Of a DNA stretch of 64,000 bases, positions 17,697 through 26,112 are shown one piece after another (positions within the stretch are counted from its first letter, which is position 1; each line of letters begins with the position of its first letter). The translations under genes and the position numbers were made by a program. This DNA comes from VFMC01 sp050248155 (lineage in GTDB: Bacteria; Actinomycetota; Acidimicrobiia; Acidimicrobiales; Ilumatobacteraceae). Below the pieces are notes generated by a model, which searched no databases, was not told the origin of the DNA, and saw nothing but the letters and a program-made list of their open reading frames with translations. The DNA is taken from assembly GCA_050248155.1 (NCBI GenBank), contig JBFWSW010000016.1, positions 1 through 64,000 of the forward strand. Direction: 5' to 3'.

Positions 17697-18286
17697 GGTT
17701 GCTCCTGCCGGAAGCCGTCGGGACGAGGCCCCTGCCAGTGGTGTGCCTCGAGCAGGGTCAGCTCGCGGGCGCGCATCTCGGCGGTCTCGGTCTCGTCGGC
17801 ATGGTCGCGGCCGAGGACGTGGAGTATGCCGTGCACGGTGAGCAGCGCGAGCTCGTCGTCGAGGTTGCCGGCGTGATCGGGTGCTTGCCGCGCCGCGACC
17901 GCAGGGCAGATGACCACGTCGCCGAGGAGGAGGGGCAGGTCGCCCGGGTCGATCGGCGCCCGATCGGGGCCCCGCGTCGCGCCACCGGCCGCGACGATCT
18001 GGGTGACCTCGGTGGCATCGATCGGGAACGCGAGCACGTCGGTGCTGCCCTGCTTGCCCATGTACTGCTCGTTGAGCTCGGTCATCTCGCCCTCGCCCAC
18101 GAACAGGATGGACAGCTCGGCGAGGCCACGCACGCCTTCGTCACGGAGGACGGCCAGGGCGAGGCGCTGCCACCGTTCGAGGTCGATCGTGACGTCGGTC
18201 TGCTCGTCGGCACAGAAGACCTCGGGATCTCCCTCGCCCCCCACCCGACGATGGGTGGCGAGCCTGGGTCTGCTCGGATCAGCCAC
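17693..18286 (-). CDS. ybeY: endoribonuclease YbeY, rRNA maturation factor, 197 aa
   Basis: Zinc-dependent single-strand RNase for 16S rRNA 3' end maturation and ribosome quality control. The metal signature H-G-x-L-H-x-x-G-x-D-H is present as HGILHVLGRDH at residues 152-162, with upstream NEQYMGKQGSTDVLAFP. GTG at 18286 overlaps phoH by eight bases. The family N-terminus usually begins near PEVFCADEQ, so an in-frame GTG at 18244 is a credible alternative start. A Gly/Ala-rich loop of about 20 residues (about 98-117) separates the two conserved halves. Confidence 0.93.
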   Translation of the reverse strand: MADPSRPRLATHRRVGGEGDPEVFCADEQTDVTIDLERWQRLALAVLRDEGVRGLAELSILFVGEGEMTELNEQYMGKQGSTDVLAFPIDATEVTQIVAAGGATRGPDRAPIDPGDLPLLLGDVVICPAVAARQAPDHAGNLDDELALLTVHGILHVLGRDHADETETAEMRARELTLLEAHHWQGPRPDGFRQEQP

Positions 18287-19256
18287 GGCGGTCTGTGCTG
18301 CCGGCTTTCGTACTGGAGCGCTCGTAGGCCGCGACGATGTCGGCGACGATGCGATGGCGCACGACGTCGCTCGCGCTGAGGTGCACGAAGGTCAGTCCCT
18401 CGATGCCCTGCAGCATGCGCTCGAGGCCGACGAGGCCGCTCTTGCCGTCGGCGATGTCGACCTGGGTCGTGTCGCCGGTGATGACGACCTTCGAACCGAA
18501 GCCGATGCGAGTGAGGAACATCTTCATCTGCTCCGGTGTCGCGTTCTGGGCCTCGTCGAGGATGATGAAGCTGCTGTTCAGCGTGCGACCGCGCATGAAC
18601 GCGAGGGGTGCGACCTCGACGGCCTGGCGCTCGAGCAGCCGCTGGGCGCCCTCGGGGTCGACCATGTCGTACAGCGCGTCGTACAGCGGGCGCAGGTACG
18701 GATCGATCTTGGCCATCAGGTCGCCGGGCAGGAACCCGAGGCGCTCGCCGGCCTCGACGGCGGGCCGGGTGAGGATGATGCGCTGCACCTGCTTGCTCTG
18801 CAGGGCCTGCACCGCCATCGCGACGGCGAGCCAGCTCTTGCCTGTGCCCGCCGGACCGAGGCCGAAGGTGATGACGTTCTCGCGGATGGCGTCGATGTAG
18901 CGCTTCTGGCCGGCGGTCTTCGGCCGCACGGCGCGTCCCTTGGCGCCGCGCATGATGTCGTCGGTCAGCACCGTGCTCGGCCGCTCGTCGTGGCGGATCA
19001 TGTCGATGGCTCGCGCCAGCCCGGCCTCGTCGAGGTGCTGGCCGTGCTGCAGCAGCACGACGAGCTCGTCGATCAACCCTCCGGCGAGCTCGGCATCGGG
19101 GCCGTCGATGTGCACCTCGTTGCCACGCACCACGATCTCGGCGCCCGGGAAGGCCCGCTCGATCTGGCGCAGGAAGACGTCACGCGGGCCGCAGAGCGCA
19201 GGCATGATGTGAGGGCCGGGGACGACGACGGTGTACGCAGCTGTGGTCGAGCTCAT
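18279..19256 (-). CDS. phoH: PhoH-family ATPase, 325 aa
   Basis: P-loop ATPase of the PhoH/PhoH2-like class, probably an RNA-associated helicase-like factor. Walker A is GPAGTGKS at residues 134-141, Walker B is FIILDEAQN near 236, followed by TGDTTQVD and the arginine-rich C-terminus. ATG at 19256. It leads an operon with ybeY (8-base overlap) and the CorC-like gene, a linkage that ties it to rRNA processing. The upstream 118 bases hold an inverted repeat and presumably the promoter. Confidence 0.93.
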   Translation of the reverse strand: MSSTTAAYTVVVPGPHIMPALCGPRDVFLRQIERAFPGAEIVVRGNEVHIDGPDAELAGGLIDELVVLLQHGQHLDEAGLARAIDMIRHDERPSTVLTDDIMRGAKGRAVRPKTAGQKRYIDAIRENVITFGLGPAGTGKSWLAVAMAVQALQSKQVQRIILTRPAVEAGERLGFLPGDLMAKIDPYLRPLYDALYDMVDPEGAQRLLERQAVEVAPLAFMRGRTLNSSFIILDEAQNATPEQMKMFLTRIGFGSKVVITGDTTQVDIADGKSGLVGLERMLQGIEGLTFVHLSASDVVRHRIVADIVAAYERSSTKAGSTDRRG

Positions 19257-19322
19257 GCAGGATGGCCGGAGGCCGATCGGCGCCGTGGTCGTCTCATTGC
19301 CCCGCCAGGGTAGCGAACGCGA

Positions 19323-19337
19323 GGCCCGGTCCGGGCC
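19323..19337. repeat. 15-base GC-rich inverted repeat between two minus-strand genes
   Basis: Seven-base arms GGCCCGG and CCGGGCC flank a single T. It lies 38 bases past the stop of the unknown gene at 19375 and 67 bases upstream of phoH. It could be a terminator hairpin for the former or a regulatory site for phoH. There is no U-run, so intrinsic termination is only a possibility. Confidence 0.4.
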
Positions 19338-19374
19338 GATTCGTCGCCGCGCACCCCGCCGCGTCTGGGCGCGG

Positions 19375-19977
19375 TCAGCGGTCGGCGTGCTCGGCGATCG
19401 GAGCCAGCTCGGGCTGGACGTGGCGGGCGCCCGTGGCGAAGTCGATCGCGTAGTAGCGCTGCACCTCGATCTGCTTGGTCTCACTGCCCGGCGACACCAT
19501 CTTCGCGAGCCGTGACACGAGCTCGGCGATGCCCCCCCGCTCGCCCGGCTGGTTCACCATCGGCGCGTCGAAGATGACGAGCGCGCCCTCCTCGGCCTCG
19601 AGGCCGAAGCTCTCCCTCGCCAGCCGGACCATCGCACCGCGGGCGACGTAGGCCGGGTGGACGACGACGAACAGCACGTAGTGCAACGCGTTGCGGGCCA
19701 CGTGCTCGGGGTAGTGCTCCTCGAAGTAGCTGCGGCTCAGGTAGCGCGTGGTGCTGATGTCGGTGGTGATCATCGTCGCGCCGATCGGCTCGTTGTCGTT
19801 CCACAGCACCCACAGCCGGTTGCTCGGATCGGCGACCAGCTCGTCGAACTCGGTGCGGTAGAGCATCTCCCGCGAGACGGCCGACTCGGTGATCGGCCGG
19901 AACGCCAGCTCGTACATCCTCCAGATGCGCTCGCGCAGCTCGGGGTTGATCAGGTTGGCGTGGCGGGTGACGAACAC
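19375..19977 (-). CDS. uncharacterised protein, possible GNAT/FeeM-like acyltransferase fold, 200 aa
   Basis: I do not recognise a named family. The middle of the protein (RMYELAFRPITESAVSREMLYRTEFDEL, then LWVLWNDNEPIGATMITTD and a later VVVHPAYVARGAMVRLARE) has the strand-helix rhythm of GNAT or LuxI/FeeM-type acyltransferases, but no CoA motif is certain. No signal peptide or membrane segment. Start: the GTG at 19977 has an ideal GAGGAGG six bases upstream, which outranks an in-frame GTG at 20010. It is divergent from a membrane GGDEF-EAL gene, with 205 bases shared. A link to c-di-GMP or signalling is inference. Confidence 0.6.
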   Translation of the reverse strand: MFVTRHANLINPELRERIWRMYELAFRPITESAVSREMLYRTEFDELVADPSNRLWVLWNDNEPIGATMITTDISTTRYLSRSYFEEHYPEHVARNALHYVLFVVVHPAYVARGAMVRLARESFGLEAEEGALVIFDAPMVNQPGERGGIAELVSRLAKMVSPGSETKQIEVQRYYAIDFATGARHVQPELAPIAEHADR

Positions 19978-20077
19978 GGGAAACCTCCTCGGCGGCACGC
20001 CCGACCGCACGCCTCGTGGCGGATCGTCTGGATTTCGTCAACCCGTCCACCACTGTGTGCGCACGCGCGAGCACGCC

Positions 20078-20106
20078 TTGCGTTTCTCCGCTTGATGACG
20101 TAGTAT
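20078..20106 (+). promoter_or_regulatory. candidate sigma-70-type promoter for the GGDEF-EAL gene
   Basis: TTGCGT at 20078-20083 and TAGTAT at 20101-20106 are separated by exactly 17 bases. This is the most AT-rich stretch of the 205-base divergent region, and the -10 lies about 76 bases upstream of the GTG at 20183. The rest of the gap shows nothing else I can name. Confidence 0.5.
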
Positions 20107-20182
20107 AGCGAGGCGATCGAGTTGGCGGGTGCATGGTCAAGGCGGGCCGTAACACCCTCGGTCCGGCGGAGCAGGGCAGGTT

Positions 20183-22474
20183 GTGAGCAGAACCTACGGA
20201 AGATTCGCGAACTGGTACTTCCTGGTCGGGCTGACGGTCAGTGTCGCGGGCGGGATCTGGCCCGAGACGATCGGCGGCCCGAGCTACCTCTTCGCGACCT
20301 TGCAGATCGCTCCGGTGATGATCCTGTCCTCCAGGGTCAACAAGGTCTCCCGCGGGCTGATCATGTCGATCTCGCTGCTCGGTGCCTGGTACGCGGCCAC
20401 CTCGATCGTCGGCGCGGCCTTCGGCGACACGGGCATCCCCCGGCTCATCACCAACATCATGGACATGTTGGGCAGCTTCTTGATCGTGTTCGTCATGGTC
20501 ATGCTCGTCCGCCGGCGCCGCAACCTGAACGCCAACGCCGTCATCGGCGACGCGATGATCGTCGGTCTCGGCAGCTGGCTGATCTCGTGGGTCGCGTTCT
20601 TGCAGCCGACGCTGGCCATCAGCACCGAGCCCCTCATCAGCTCGCTCATCGAGGGTCTCTACCAGCCCACGGGCTCGGTCATCTTGTTCCTCATGGCCGT
20701 GTACCTCTTCACCGAGACCAGCCGGAACCCGTCCTCGTTCTACGTGGGCGGCGCGGTGCTCTCGGTGCTCCTCGGCGACCTGATGTACTCCCTCGTCGGC
20801 GCCGGGCACGTCGGCGACGGCATCCTGGCGCACACCGACACCTTCTACACGCTGGGCTACTTCTCCATCGCCGCCGCGTTCTTGCACCCGAGCATCGCTG
20901 CGCTCGACAACACGGAGGGCAGTGGCGACTCGCAGCGGCTGCTGGGGCGCCTCATCATCACCACGTCGTCGCTCATCTTCCCCGTCATCGTGCTCGCATC
21001 CTCGGGCCCGAAGGACGGAGCCGACCAGATCGTCCGCTCGATCTCGGCACTCGTCCTCGCCGGCGCGGTCACGCTGCGTGTCGTCCACTCGGTGCGCGCC
21101 AACTCCGACGCGCAGCTCGAGCTGCTCCGCCAGGCACAGACCGACGCGCTGACCGGCCTGCCCAACCGCAGCCTGCTCCTCGACCGCATCTCGACCTACG
21201 TCCACGAGTCGTGGCGACCAGATCGCGAGCCCACGCTGTACTTCGTCGACCTCGACCGCTTCAAGAACATCAACGACAGCTTGGGGCACTCGGCAGGCGA
21301 CGAGGTGCTGCGCATCGTCGCGCACCGGTTGCGGGGAGCCGTCCCGCAGGAGGCGATGGTGGCCCGGCTCTCGGGTGACGAGTACGTCGTGCTCGACCCG
21401 ACCACCCGTTCGCTCAACTCTGCCTCGTCGCTCGCCGAGCGGCTGCTGTCGGTGTTCCGCGAACCGATCGCGCTCCCCCAAGGCGACGTGTTCGTCACCG
21501 CGAGCATCGGTGTGTCCTCGATCGACTCGATGGCTGCCAAGCCCGAGGACGTCTTGCGCCACGCCGACACCGCCATGTACCGAGCGAAGGACAGCGGCCG
21601 CAACTGCATGGCGTTCTACGACGAGTCGATGCACGAGCGCATCGCCCATCGCCTGTCGGTCGAGACGGCGCTCTACCGTGCGCTCGATCGGCGCGAGCTG
21701 CGCCTCTTCCACCAGCCGATCCTCGACCTCGACACCGGTGAGGTCGTGGGCTTCGAGGCGCTCATGCGCTGGCAGCAGGGCGACGGGACGATCGTGTCCC
21801 CGGCGGAGTTCATCCCGATCGCCGAGGAGACCGGCACGATCATCCCGATCGGCGCCTGGGCGCTGCTCGAGGCGCTCACCCAGCTCCGTCGCTGGATCGA
21901 CGACGGGGTGTGCAGCCCGACCTCGACGATGTCGGTCAACGTGTCGCCGCGCCAGCTCGCCGACCCCAACCTGCCGTCGGTCGTCGCCGAGGCGCTCGCC
22001 CGCTCCGGCGTGGACGCCAGCCTGCTCTGGATCGAGCTCACCGAGAGCGTCATGATCAGCGAGCCCGAGCTCGCGTTGTCGACGTTGCAGAAGATGAAGG
22101 CGCTGGGCGTGCGGGTGGCGCTCGACGACTTCGGCACCGGCTACTCGTCGCTCTCGCTGTTGCAGCGGTTCCCTCTGCAGCGCATCAAGATCGACCGTGC
22201 GTTCGTGCAAGGTGTCGCCGACAACCCGAGCGACCGTGCACTCGTGCGCACCATCGTCGCGATGGGCACCTCGCTCGGCCTCGACCTCGTCGCCGAGGGC
22301 GTCGAGAGCCTCCACCAGATGCAGGTGCTCCACGAGCTCGGCTGCAAGAAGGCTCAGGGCTACCTCATCAGCCACCCGGTGCCGGCCGACGCCATGCGGT
22401 CCACCGTGTCGGCGCTCGAGCGCATCGGCCGGTTCCCGCTGCTGCGCGGCGAGCACCGAGCAGGCCAGCTCTGA
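20183..22474 (+). CDS. membrane GGDEF-EAL protein (c-di-GMP turnover), 763 aa
   Basis: An N-terminal membrane sensor of about 300 residues with some nine to ten hydrophobic segments is followed by a GGDEF domain (about 305-475) and an EAL domain (about 490-745). The GGDEF signature is SGDEY at 397-401: the first Gly is Ser and the Phe is Tyr. S-G-D-E variants can be active, so cyclase activity is possible. The metal site GFEALMRWQ (EAL 525-527), NVSPRQL, ELTESVMI, DDFGTGYSSL, KIDRAFV and AEGVE are intact, so phosphodiesterase activity is expected. GTG start at 20183. The ArfB-like gene begins at its stop codon. Confidence 0.93.
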   Translation: MSRTYGRFANWYFLVGLTVSVAGGIWPETIGGPSYLFATLQIAPVMILSSRVNKVSRGLIMSISLLGAWYAATSIVGAAFGDTGIPRLITNIMDMLGSFLIVFVMVMLVRRRRNLNANAVIGDAMIVGLGSWLISWVAFLQPTLAISTEPLISSLIEGLYQPTGSVILFLMAVYLFTETSRNPSSFYVGGAVLSVLLGDLMYSLVGAGHVGDGILAHTDTFYTLGYFSIAAAFLHPSIAALDNTEGSGDSQRLLGRLIITTSSLIFPVIVLASSGPKDGADQIVRSISALVLAGAVTLRVVHSVRANSDAQLELLRQAQTDALTGLPNRSLLLDRISTYVHESWRPDREPTLYFVDLDRFKNINDSLGHSAGDEVLRIVAHRLRGAVPQEAMVARLSGDEYVVLDPTTRSLNSASSLAERLLSVFREPIALPQGDVFVTASIGVSSIDSMAAKPEDVLRHADTAMYRAKDSGRNCMAFYDESMHERIAHRLSVETALYRALDRRELRLFHQPILDLDTGEVVGFEALMRWQQGDGTIVSPAEFIPIAEETGTIIPIGAWALLEALTQLRRWIDDGVCSPTSTMSVNVSPRQLADPNLPSVVAEALARSGVDASLLWIELTESVMISEPELALSTLQKMKALGVRVALDDFGTGYSSLSLLQRFPLQRIKIDRAFVQGVADNPSDRALVRTIVAMGTSLGLDLVAEGVESLHQMQVLHELGCKKAQGYLISHPVPADAMRSTVSALERIGRFPLLRGEHRAGQL

Positions 22475-22884
22475 GCTCCCCCGACGACATCGTCACTGCT
22501 CGCGGGCTGACCGTTCCTGCCGAGGCGCTCTCGTGGCGCTTCTCACGCTCGTCAGCTCCCGGCGGTCAGCACGTCAACACCAGCTCGACCAAGGCCGAGC
22601 TCCGCTGCGATCTGGCGCTGCTGTCCGGCCCGGCGCCGCTCGTCGCCATGGTGCGCGACCGGCTCGGTGCCGAGGTGCGGATCGTCGCACAGAGCGGCCG
22701 GTCGCAGTGGCGCAACCGCCGACTCGCGATCGAGCGGCTGACCGCGCAGATCGACACCGCCGCACTGCCCGAGATCGAGCGCCGGGCGACGCGGCCGTCG
22801 CGCGCTGCGGTCCGCGAGCGCCTGGACGACAAGCGACGTCGTGCCGAGCGCAAGCAGTCGCGCCGCTGGCAGCCCGACGACTGA
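22471..22884 (+). CDS. arfB: alternative ribosome-rescue aminoacyl-tRNA hydrolase, ArfB/YaeJ-like, about 137 aa
   Basis: Release-factor domain-1 protein that lacks domains for stop-codon reading. The catalytic GGQ lies in FSRSSAPGGQHVNTSSTKAEL, followed by a basic tail (KRRRAERKQSRRW) that fits the mRNA tunnel of stalled ribosomes. The start is unusual: the frame has no ATG, GTG or TTG between the upstream gene and the first conserved residues, and the only near-start is CTG at 22471, which overlaps the TGA of the GGDEF-EAL gene as CTGA. I infer a CTG start with translational coupling. Length agrees with ArfB. Confidence 0.78.
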   Translation: MSSPDDIVTARGLTVPAEALSWRFSRSSAPGGQHVNTSSTKAELRCDLALLSGPAPLVAMVRDRLGAEVRIVAQSGRSQWRNRRLAIERLTAQIDTAALPEIERRATRPSRAAVRERLDDKRRRAERKQSRRWQPDD

Positions 22885-22887
22885 CGG

Positions 22888-23484
22888 TCACCTGCCGTCG
22901 GGCGAGCGCTCCTGCACGATGTCCGGGTCGAAGGGGCGCCTCGTGAAGACCTCGCGCACCATCGGTTCGAAGTGCTCCAGCGAGGGCGTCGGGTAGGCGG
23001 GGTCGAACGACGCCTGGTCCCATCGCTCGCAGAAGCGATCACAGAGGTCGTACCACTCGTGCTCGCGCCACGGCTCGCGCGCGTTCGGGTCGGCGCCGAT
23101 GTGGTGCCCGTAGTACTGCAGCTGGAACACGCCGTGCATGTGCACGGTCCAGGTGACCTCTGCGCGGACGTAGGGCCGGAGGATCGATGCCGCGTACTGC
23201 GAGTGGTTGTCGGGAGCCAGCTCGTCGCCGAGATCGTGGACGAGCGCGGCGACGATCCAATCGATGTCGGCGCCGTCGGCCTCGGCCCGCGCAGCTGTCT
23301 GCAGCGAGTGCTCGAGTCGGGTGACCTGGTAGCCGGCGAGGCTGTCGTCGAGCCGGCGCAGGGCCGCGAGGATGCGATCGGGCAGCTGCGCGACATGCTC
23401 GGCTTCGAGCCCGTGCAGCAATTGGTAGTCGTCGTAGGTGCCGTCCTTCATCTGCGTGAACTGCACCTGCTGCGCCGTGCGCAT
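22888..23484 (-). CDS. HD-domain oxygenase-like protein (PhnZ/TmpB-like), 198 aa
   Basis: HD-fold protein of the mixed-valence diiron oxygenase type. Candidate ligands are His59 (RLEHSLQTA), His83-Asp84 (VHDLGD), His117 and Asp156, with a conserved-looking SLAGYQVTRLEHSLQ helix. In PhnZ a Tyr and a Glu precede the first His and bind the substrate; aligned on LEHSLQ, those positions are Leu and Tyr here, so a different substrate is likely. The start follows the dioxygenase stop by one base (TGA then ATG), so the two are one operon. The pair resembles TmpA/TmpB, which oxidise trimethylammonioethylphosphonate. Phosphonate cleavage is inference. Confidence 0.72.
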   Translation of the reverse strand: MRTAQQVQFTQMKDGTYDDYQLLHGLEAEHVAQLPDRILAALRRLDDSLAGYQVTRLEHSLQTAARAEADGADIDWIVAALVHDLGDELAPDNHSQYAASILRPYVRAEVTWTVHMHGVFQLQYYGHHIGADPNAREPWREHEWYDLCDRFCERWDQASFDPAYPTPSLEHFEPMVREVFTRRPFDPDIVQERSPDGR

Positions 23485-23485
23485 G

Positions 23486-24610
23486 TCAGCCCCCTTCCTG
23501 AGTGCGGCCGCGAGCGAGCACCCGGTAACGGCTCGCCGGCCCGTCGTGGTCGATGTAGCACCCCTGCAGGTGCCGGTGCCCTTCGTTCAGGTCGAACTCG
23601 GTGCGCCCGTGCAGGACACGCTCGTTCGAGAAGATCATCGCCTCGCCCGGATCGAGACGGAAGACGATCTGGTATGCGGGGTCGTTCAGCAGATCGGCGA
23701 GGCGCCGCCGGGCGCGCTGATACGCCGTCGTCTCCGCGAGTGACACGAGCGGCACCTGGTCCATCCGCGGGCTGTACTGCAGGCCCGTGACGCGACCCCG
23801 GTGGTCGAGGTCGACGATCGGTCGGCGGGCGACGAGATCGGTGTCGTCGTCGCGGAAGCGGAACCGGACGACCGTGGTGGCCAGCAGCTCGAAGCCGCCG
23901 GGGTCGTCCGCGCGCAGCCGATCGGTGACGGCGACCGCGTCGACGAGCGACGACAGCCCTCCGGTCGTCTCGTTCACCAGGCAGTGCAGCAGCTGGATGC
24001 CAGGCACCGGGTCGCGGTACGGGTTGTCGGTGTGCGGGCCGAGCGCCACTGTGCGATAGGCGAGGTCGTTCGAGTTCGGAACCGACCGCACGTCGAACAG
24101 GCGACCGAAGTTCGTCTCGCGCACGAACCCGAAGCGCTCGGCGATGGCGAGCACCGTGCCCGGCTCGGTCGGCGAGTCGTGCACGACGATGGTGCCGAAC
24201 CGCAGGAAGTCGTGCAGGGCTGCGAGGAGCGCTCCGTCGTCGGTGCTCACGTCCCGCCAGTCGTGCGCCGGCGGCCTGCCGAGCGCGGCGTCCCACGGCT
24301 CGGGGTCGGGCGTGCCGTCATCCGGGTCGATCGCGGCGACCAACGCATCGAGCGCGAACGATTCGTCGTGACCGTCGCTGAACCTGACCCACAGCACGCC
24401 TTCGCCGGCGCGCGCGTCCTCGATCGACAGGTCCTCGGCGAGGCGGTGCGGATCGAACAAGCGCTGCTCGGTGACGAGGTCGAGCTGGCTCGGGTGGCGG
24501 CTCTGCGCTCGCAACCACAACGCGGGCACCTCGACCCGCTCGCTGTCGCGGACGAGGACCACGACCGGTCCATTCGCTGCCTGGTCGACCGAGAACACCG
24601 GTTGGCTCAC
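23486..24610 (-). CDS. gamma-butyrobetaine-dioxygenase-like Fe(II)/2-oxoglutarate oxygenase (TmpA-like), 374 aa
   Basis: Two-domain oxygenase. An N-terminal DUF971-like domain (about 20-100) is followed by a TauD/GBBH jelly roll with the iron triad His193-x-Asp195 (GPHTDNPYRDP) and distal His334 (RVLHGRTEF), and a 2-oxoglutarate Arg near 346. Classical GBBH has a zinc-binding C-x-C-x-x-C in the N-terminal domain; here the matching WLR segment has no Cys, so that site is lost. GTG start at 24610. It shares an operon with the HD gene, and an FAD oxidase gene ends 51 bases upstream. The substrate is probably a quaternary-amine or phosphonate compound, which is unproven. Confidence 0.78.
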   Translation of the reverse strand: MSQPVFSVDQAANGPVVVLVRDSERVEVPALWLRAQSRHPSQLDLVTEQRLFDPHRLAEDLSIEDARAGEGVLWVRFSDGHDESFALDALVAAIDPDDGTPDPEPWDAALGRPPAHDWRDVSTDDGALLAALHDFLRFGTIVVHDSPTEPGTVLAIAERFGFVRETNFGRLFDVRSVPNSNDLAYRTVALGPHTDNPYRDPVPGIQLLHCLVNETTGGLSSLVDAVAVTDRLRADDPGGFELLATTVVRFRFRDDDTDLVARRPIVDLDHRGRVTGLQYSPRMDQVPLVSLAETTAYQRARRRLADLLNDPAYQIVFRLDPGEAMIFSNERVLHGRTEFDLNEGHRHLQGCYIDHDGPASRYRVLARGRTQEGG

Positions 24611-24660
24611 GGCGCGATGGTAGATGCCGAGCAGCCGTCGTGATCGACGGCCCGCACGCG

Positions 24661-26037
24661 TCAGTGCTCGGGCCCGAGCAGCACGTGCGGGTTCAGCAGG
24701 CAGTCGGGATCGAGGGCGTGCTTGATCGCGCGCATGGCCGCGATCTCGTCGCTCGACCGGTTGAGGTGGAGCCACTTCGCCTTGGCCGTCCCGATGCCGT
24801 GCTCGGCGCTGATGCTGCCGCCCATCTGCTGCACCGCGCCGTACACCGTGCGGTCGAGGGCGTCGCTCACAGGTCCCTGGTGCTGGTCGACGCCGACGAC
24901 GTTGACGTGCACGTTGCCGTCGCCGACGTGCCCGAACTGATAGGTGGTGGCGCCAGGCACCACTCGTTCGATCTCGGCGGGCATCCGCTCGACGAACTCG
25001 GCCAGCGCGCCGATGGGGAGGGTCACGTCGAACTTGTGCGGGACACCGATCGTGCTGATGGCGAGCGTGTGCTCCTCCCGATAGCGCCACAGCGCCCGGC
25101 GGCGAACCTCGTCGGTGGCCACGGCGACGTCGCCGACACCCGCGACGCCCTCCACCGCTGCAGCCAGCTGGGCCGTCGGGTCGTCGTGGGCCGCAGCCTC
25201 GATCAGCACCACCGCCGGGTGCGCGCGCGACAGCGGTGCGGGCACGTCGAAGGTCCGGCACACCAGATCGACGCCGGCGGCGAGCACGAGCTCGGCGGCC
25301 TCGAGCGAGTCGATCGTCGATCGCCACTGCGAGACGGCGGCGACCGCCGACGACACCGAGTCGAAGCCGACGAGCGCGGTCACCCGGTGCTCGTGGCGCG
25401 TGACCAGCCGCAGCCGAGCCGCCGTGACGACGCCGAGCGTGCCTTCACTGCCGCACAGCAGCGACGGGAAGTGGTAGCCGGTGTTGTCCTTCACCAGGCC
25501 GCTCAGCCGGCTGATGCGATGGCCTGTTCCGAGCACGGCCTCGACCCCGACGACCTGCTCGCGCGTGCCGCCGTGACGCAGCACGTTGACACCGCCGGCG
25601 TTGGTCGCGATCGAGCCGCCCACCGTTGCCGTGTCGCGGGCACCGAAGTCGACGGCATAGCGAAGGCCCGCCGCGTCCGCGGCAGCCTGCACGGCGGCCA
25701 CGGTCGCACCGGCACCGGCCGTCACCTGTCGGGCCACCGGATCGACCGGGTCGATGTGATCGAGGCGTCGCAGGTCGAGCACGAGCTCGCCGTGGAGCGG
25801 GATACTGCCACCCACCATGCCGGTGTTGCCCCCTTGGGGCACGATCGCGACACCCATGTTCCGGCACGTCGCGATCGTCGCCTCGACCTCCTCGGTCGAA
25901 CCCGGACGGATGACGGCCGTCGGCCGGCCCGAGAACCGCCCGGTCCAGTCGACGAACTGCGACGCGACGGTGTCGGCGTCGGTGACGACGTGGGGCCCGC
26001 CCACGATGTCGACCAGCTCGCGGAGCACGGCACGCAC
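24661..26037 (-). CDS. FAD-linked oxidase (GlcD/D-lactate dehydrogenase-like), 458 aa
   Basis: Vanillyl-alcohol-oxidase-type flavoprotein. The FAD domain reads AIVPQGGNTGMVGGSIP, VTAGAGATVAAVQAAAD, and DTATVGGSIATNAGGVN, followed by LLCGSEGTLGVVTAARLRL. The C-terminal FAD-oxidase domain shows FGHVGDGNVHVNVVG and SISAEHGIGTAK. These suit 2-hydroxy-acid dehydrogenases. GTG 26037 is preferred because the family starts near RAVLRELVDIVGG and it leaves a 75-base gap to the divergent gene at 26113; an ATG at 26097 is possible. Downstream genes are the dioxygenase/HD pair, so it could handle an acid product of that pathway. Confidence 0.88.
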   Translation of the reverse strand: MRAVLRELVDIVGGPHVVTDADTVASQFVDWTGRFSGRPTAVIRPGSTEEVEATIATCRNMGVAIVPQGGNTGMVGGSIPLHGELVLDLRRLDHIDPVDPVARQVTAGAGATVAAVQAAADAAGLRYAVDFGARDTATVGGSIATNAGGVNVLRHGGTREQVVGVEAVLGTGHRISRLSGLVKDNTGYHFPSLLCGSEGTLGVVTAARLRLVTRHEHRVTALVGFDSVSSAVAAVSQWRSTIDSLEAAELVLAAGVDLVCRTFDVPAPLSRAHPAVVLIEAAAHDDPTAQLAAAVEGVAGVGDVAVATDEVRRRALWRYREEHTLAISTIGVPHKFDVTLPIGALAEFVERMPAEIERVVPGATTYQFGHVGDGNVHVNVVGVDQHQGPVSDALDRTVYGAVQQMGGSISAEHGIGTAKAKWLHLNRSSDEIAAMRAIKHALDPDCLLNPHVLLGPEH

Positions 26038-26112
26038 CGTAGCCCCGTTTGCCTGGTCTGCGCCCGGGGTATCCGTCCAACAGCGGGTGACCGACATGGG
26101 AGCAGATCAACG

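Noticed and set aside
19481..22456. A 991-codon open frame on the minus strand, antisense to the GGDEF-EAL gene
   Set aside because: The translation is Arg/Asp/Glu/His-rich with no domain and lies opposite a gene with clear motifs. High GC removes stop codons from antisense frames.
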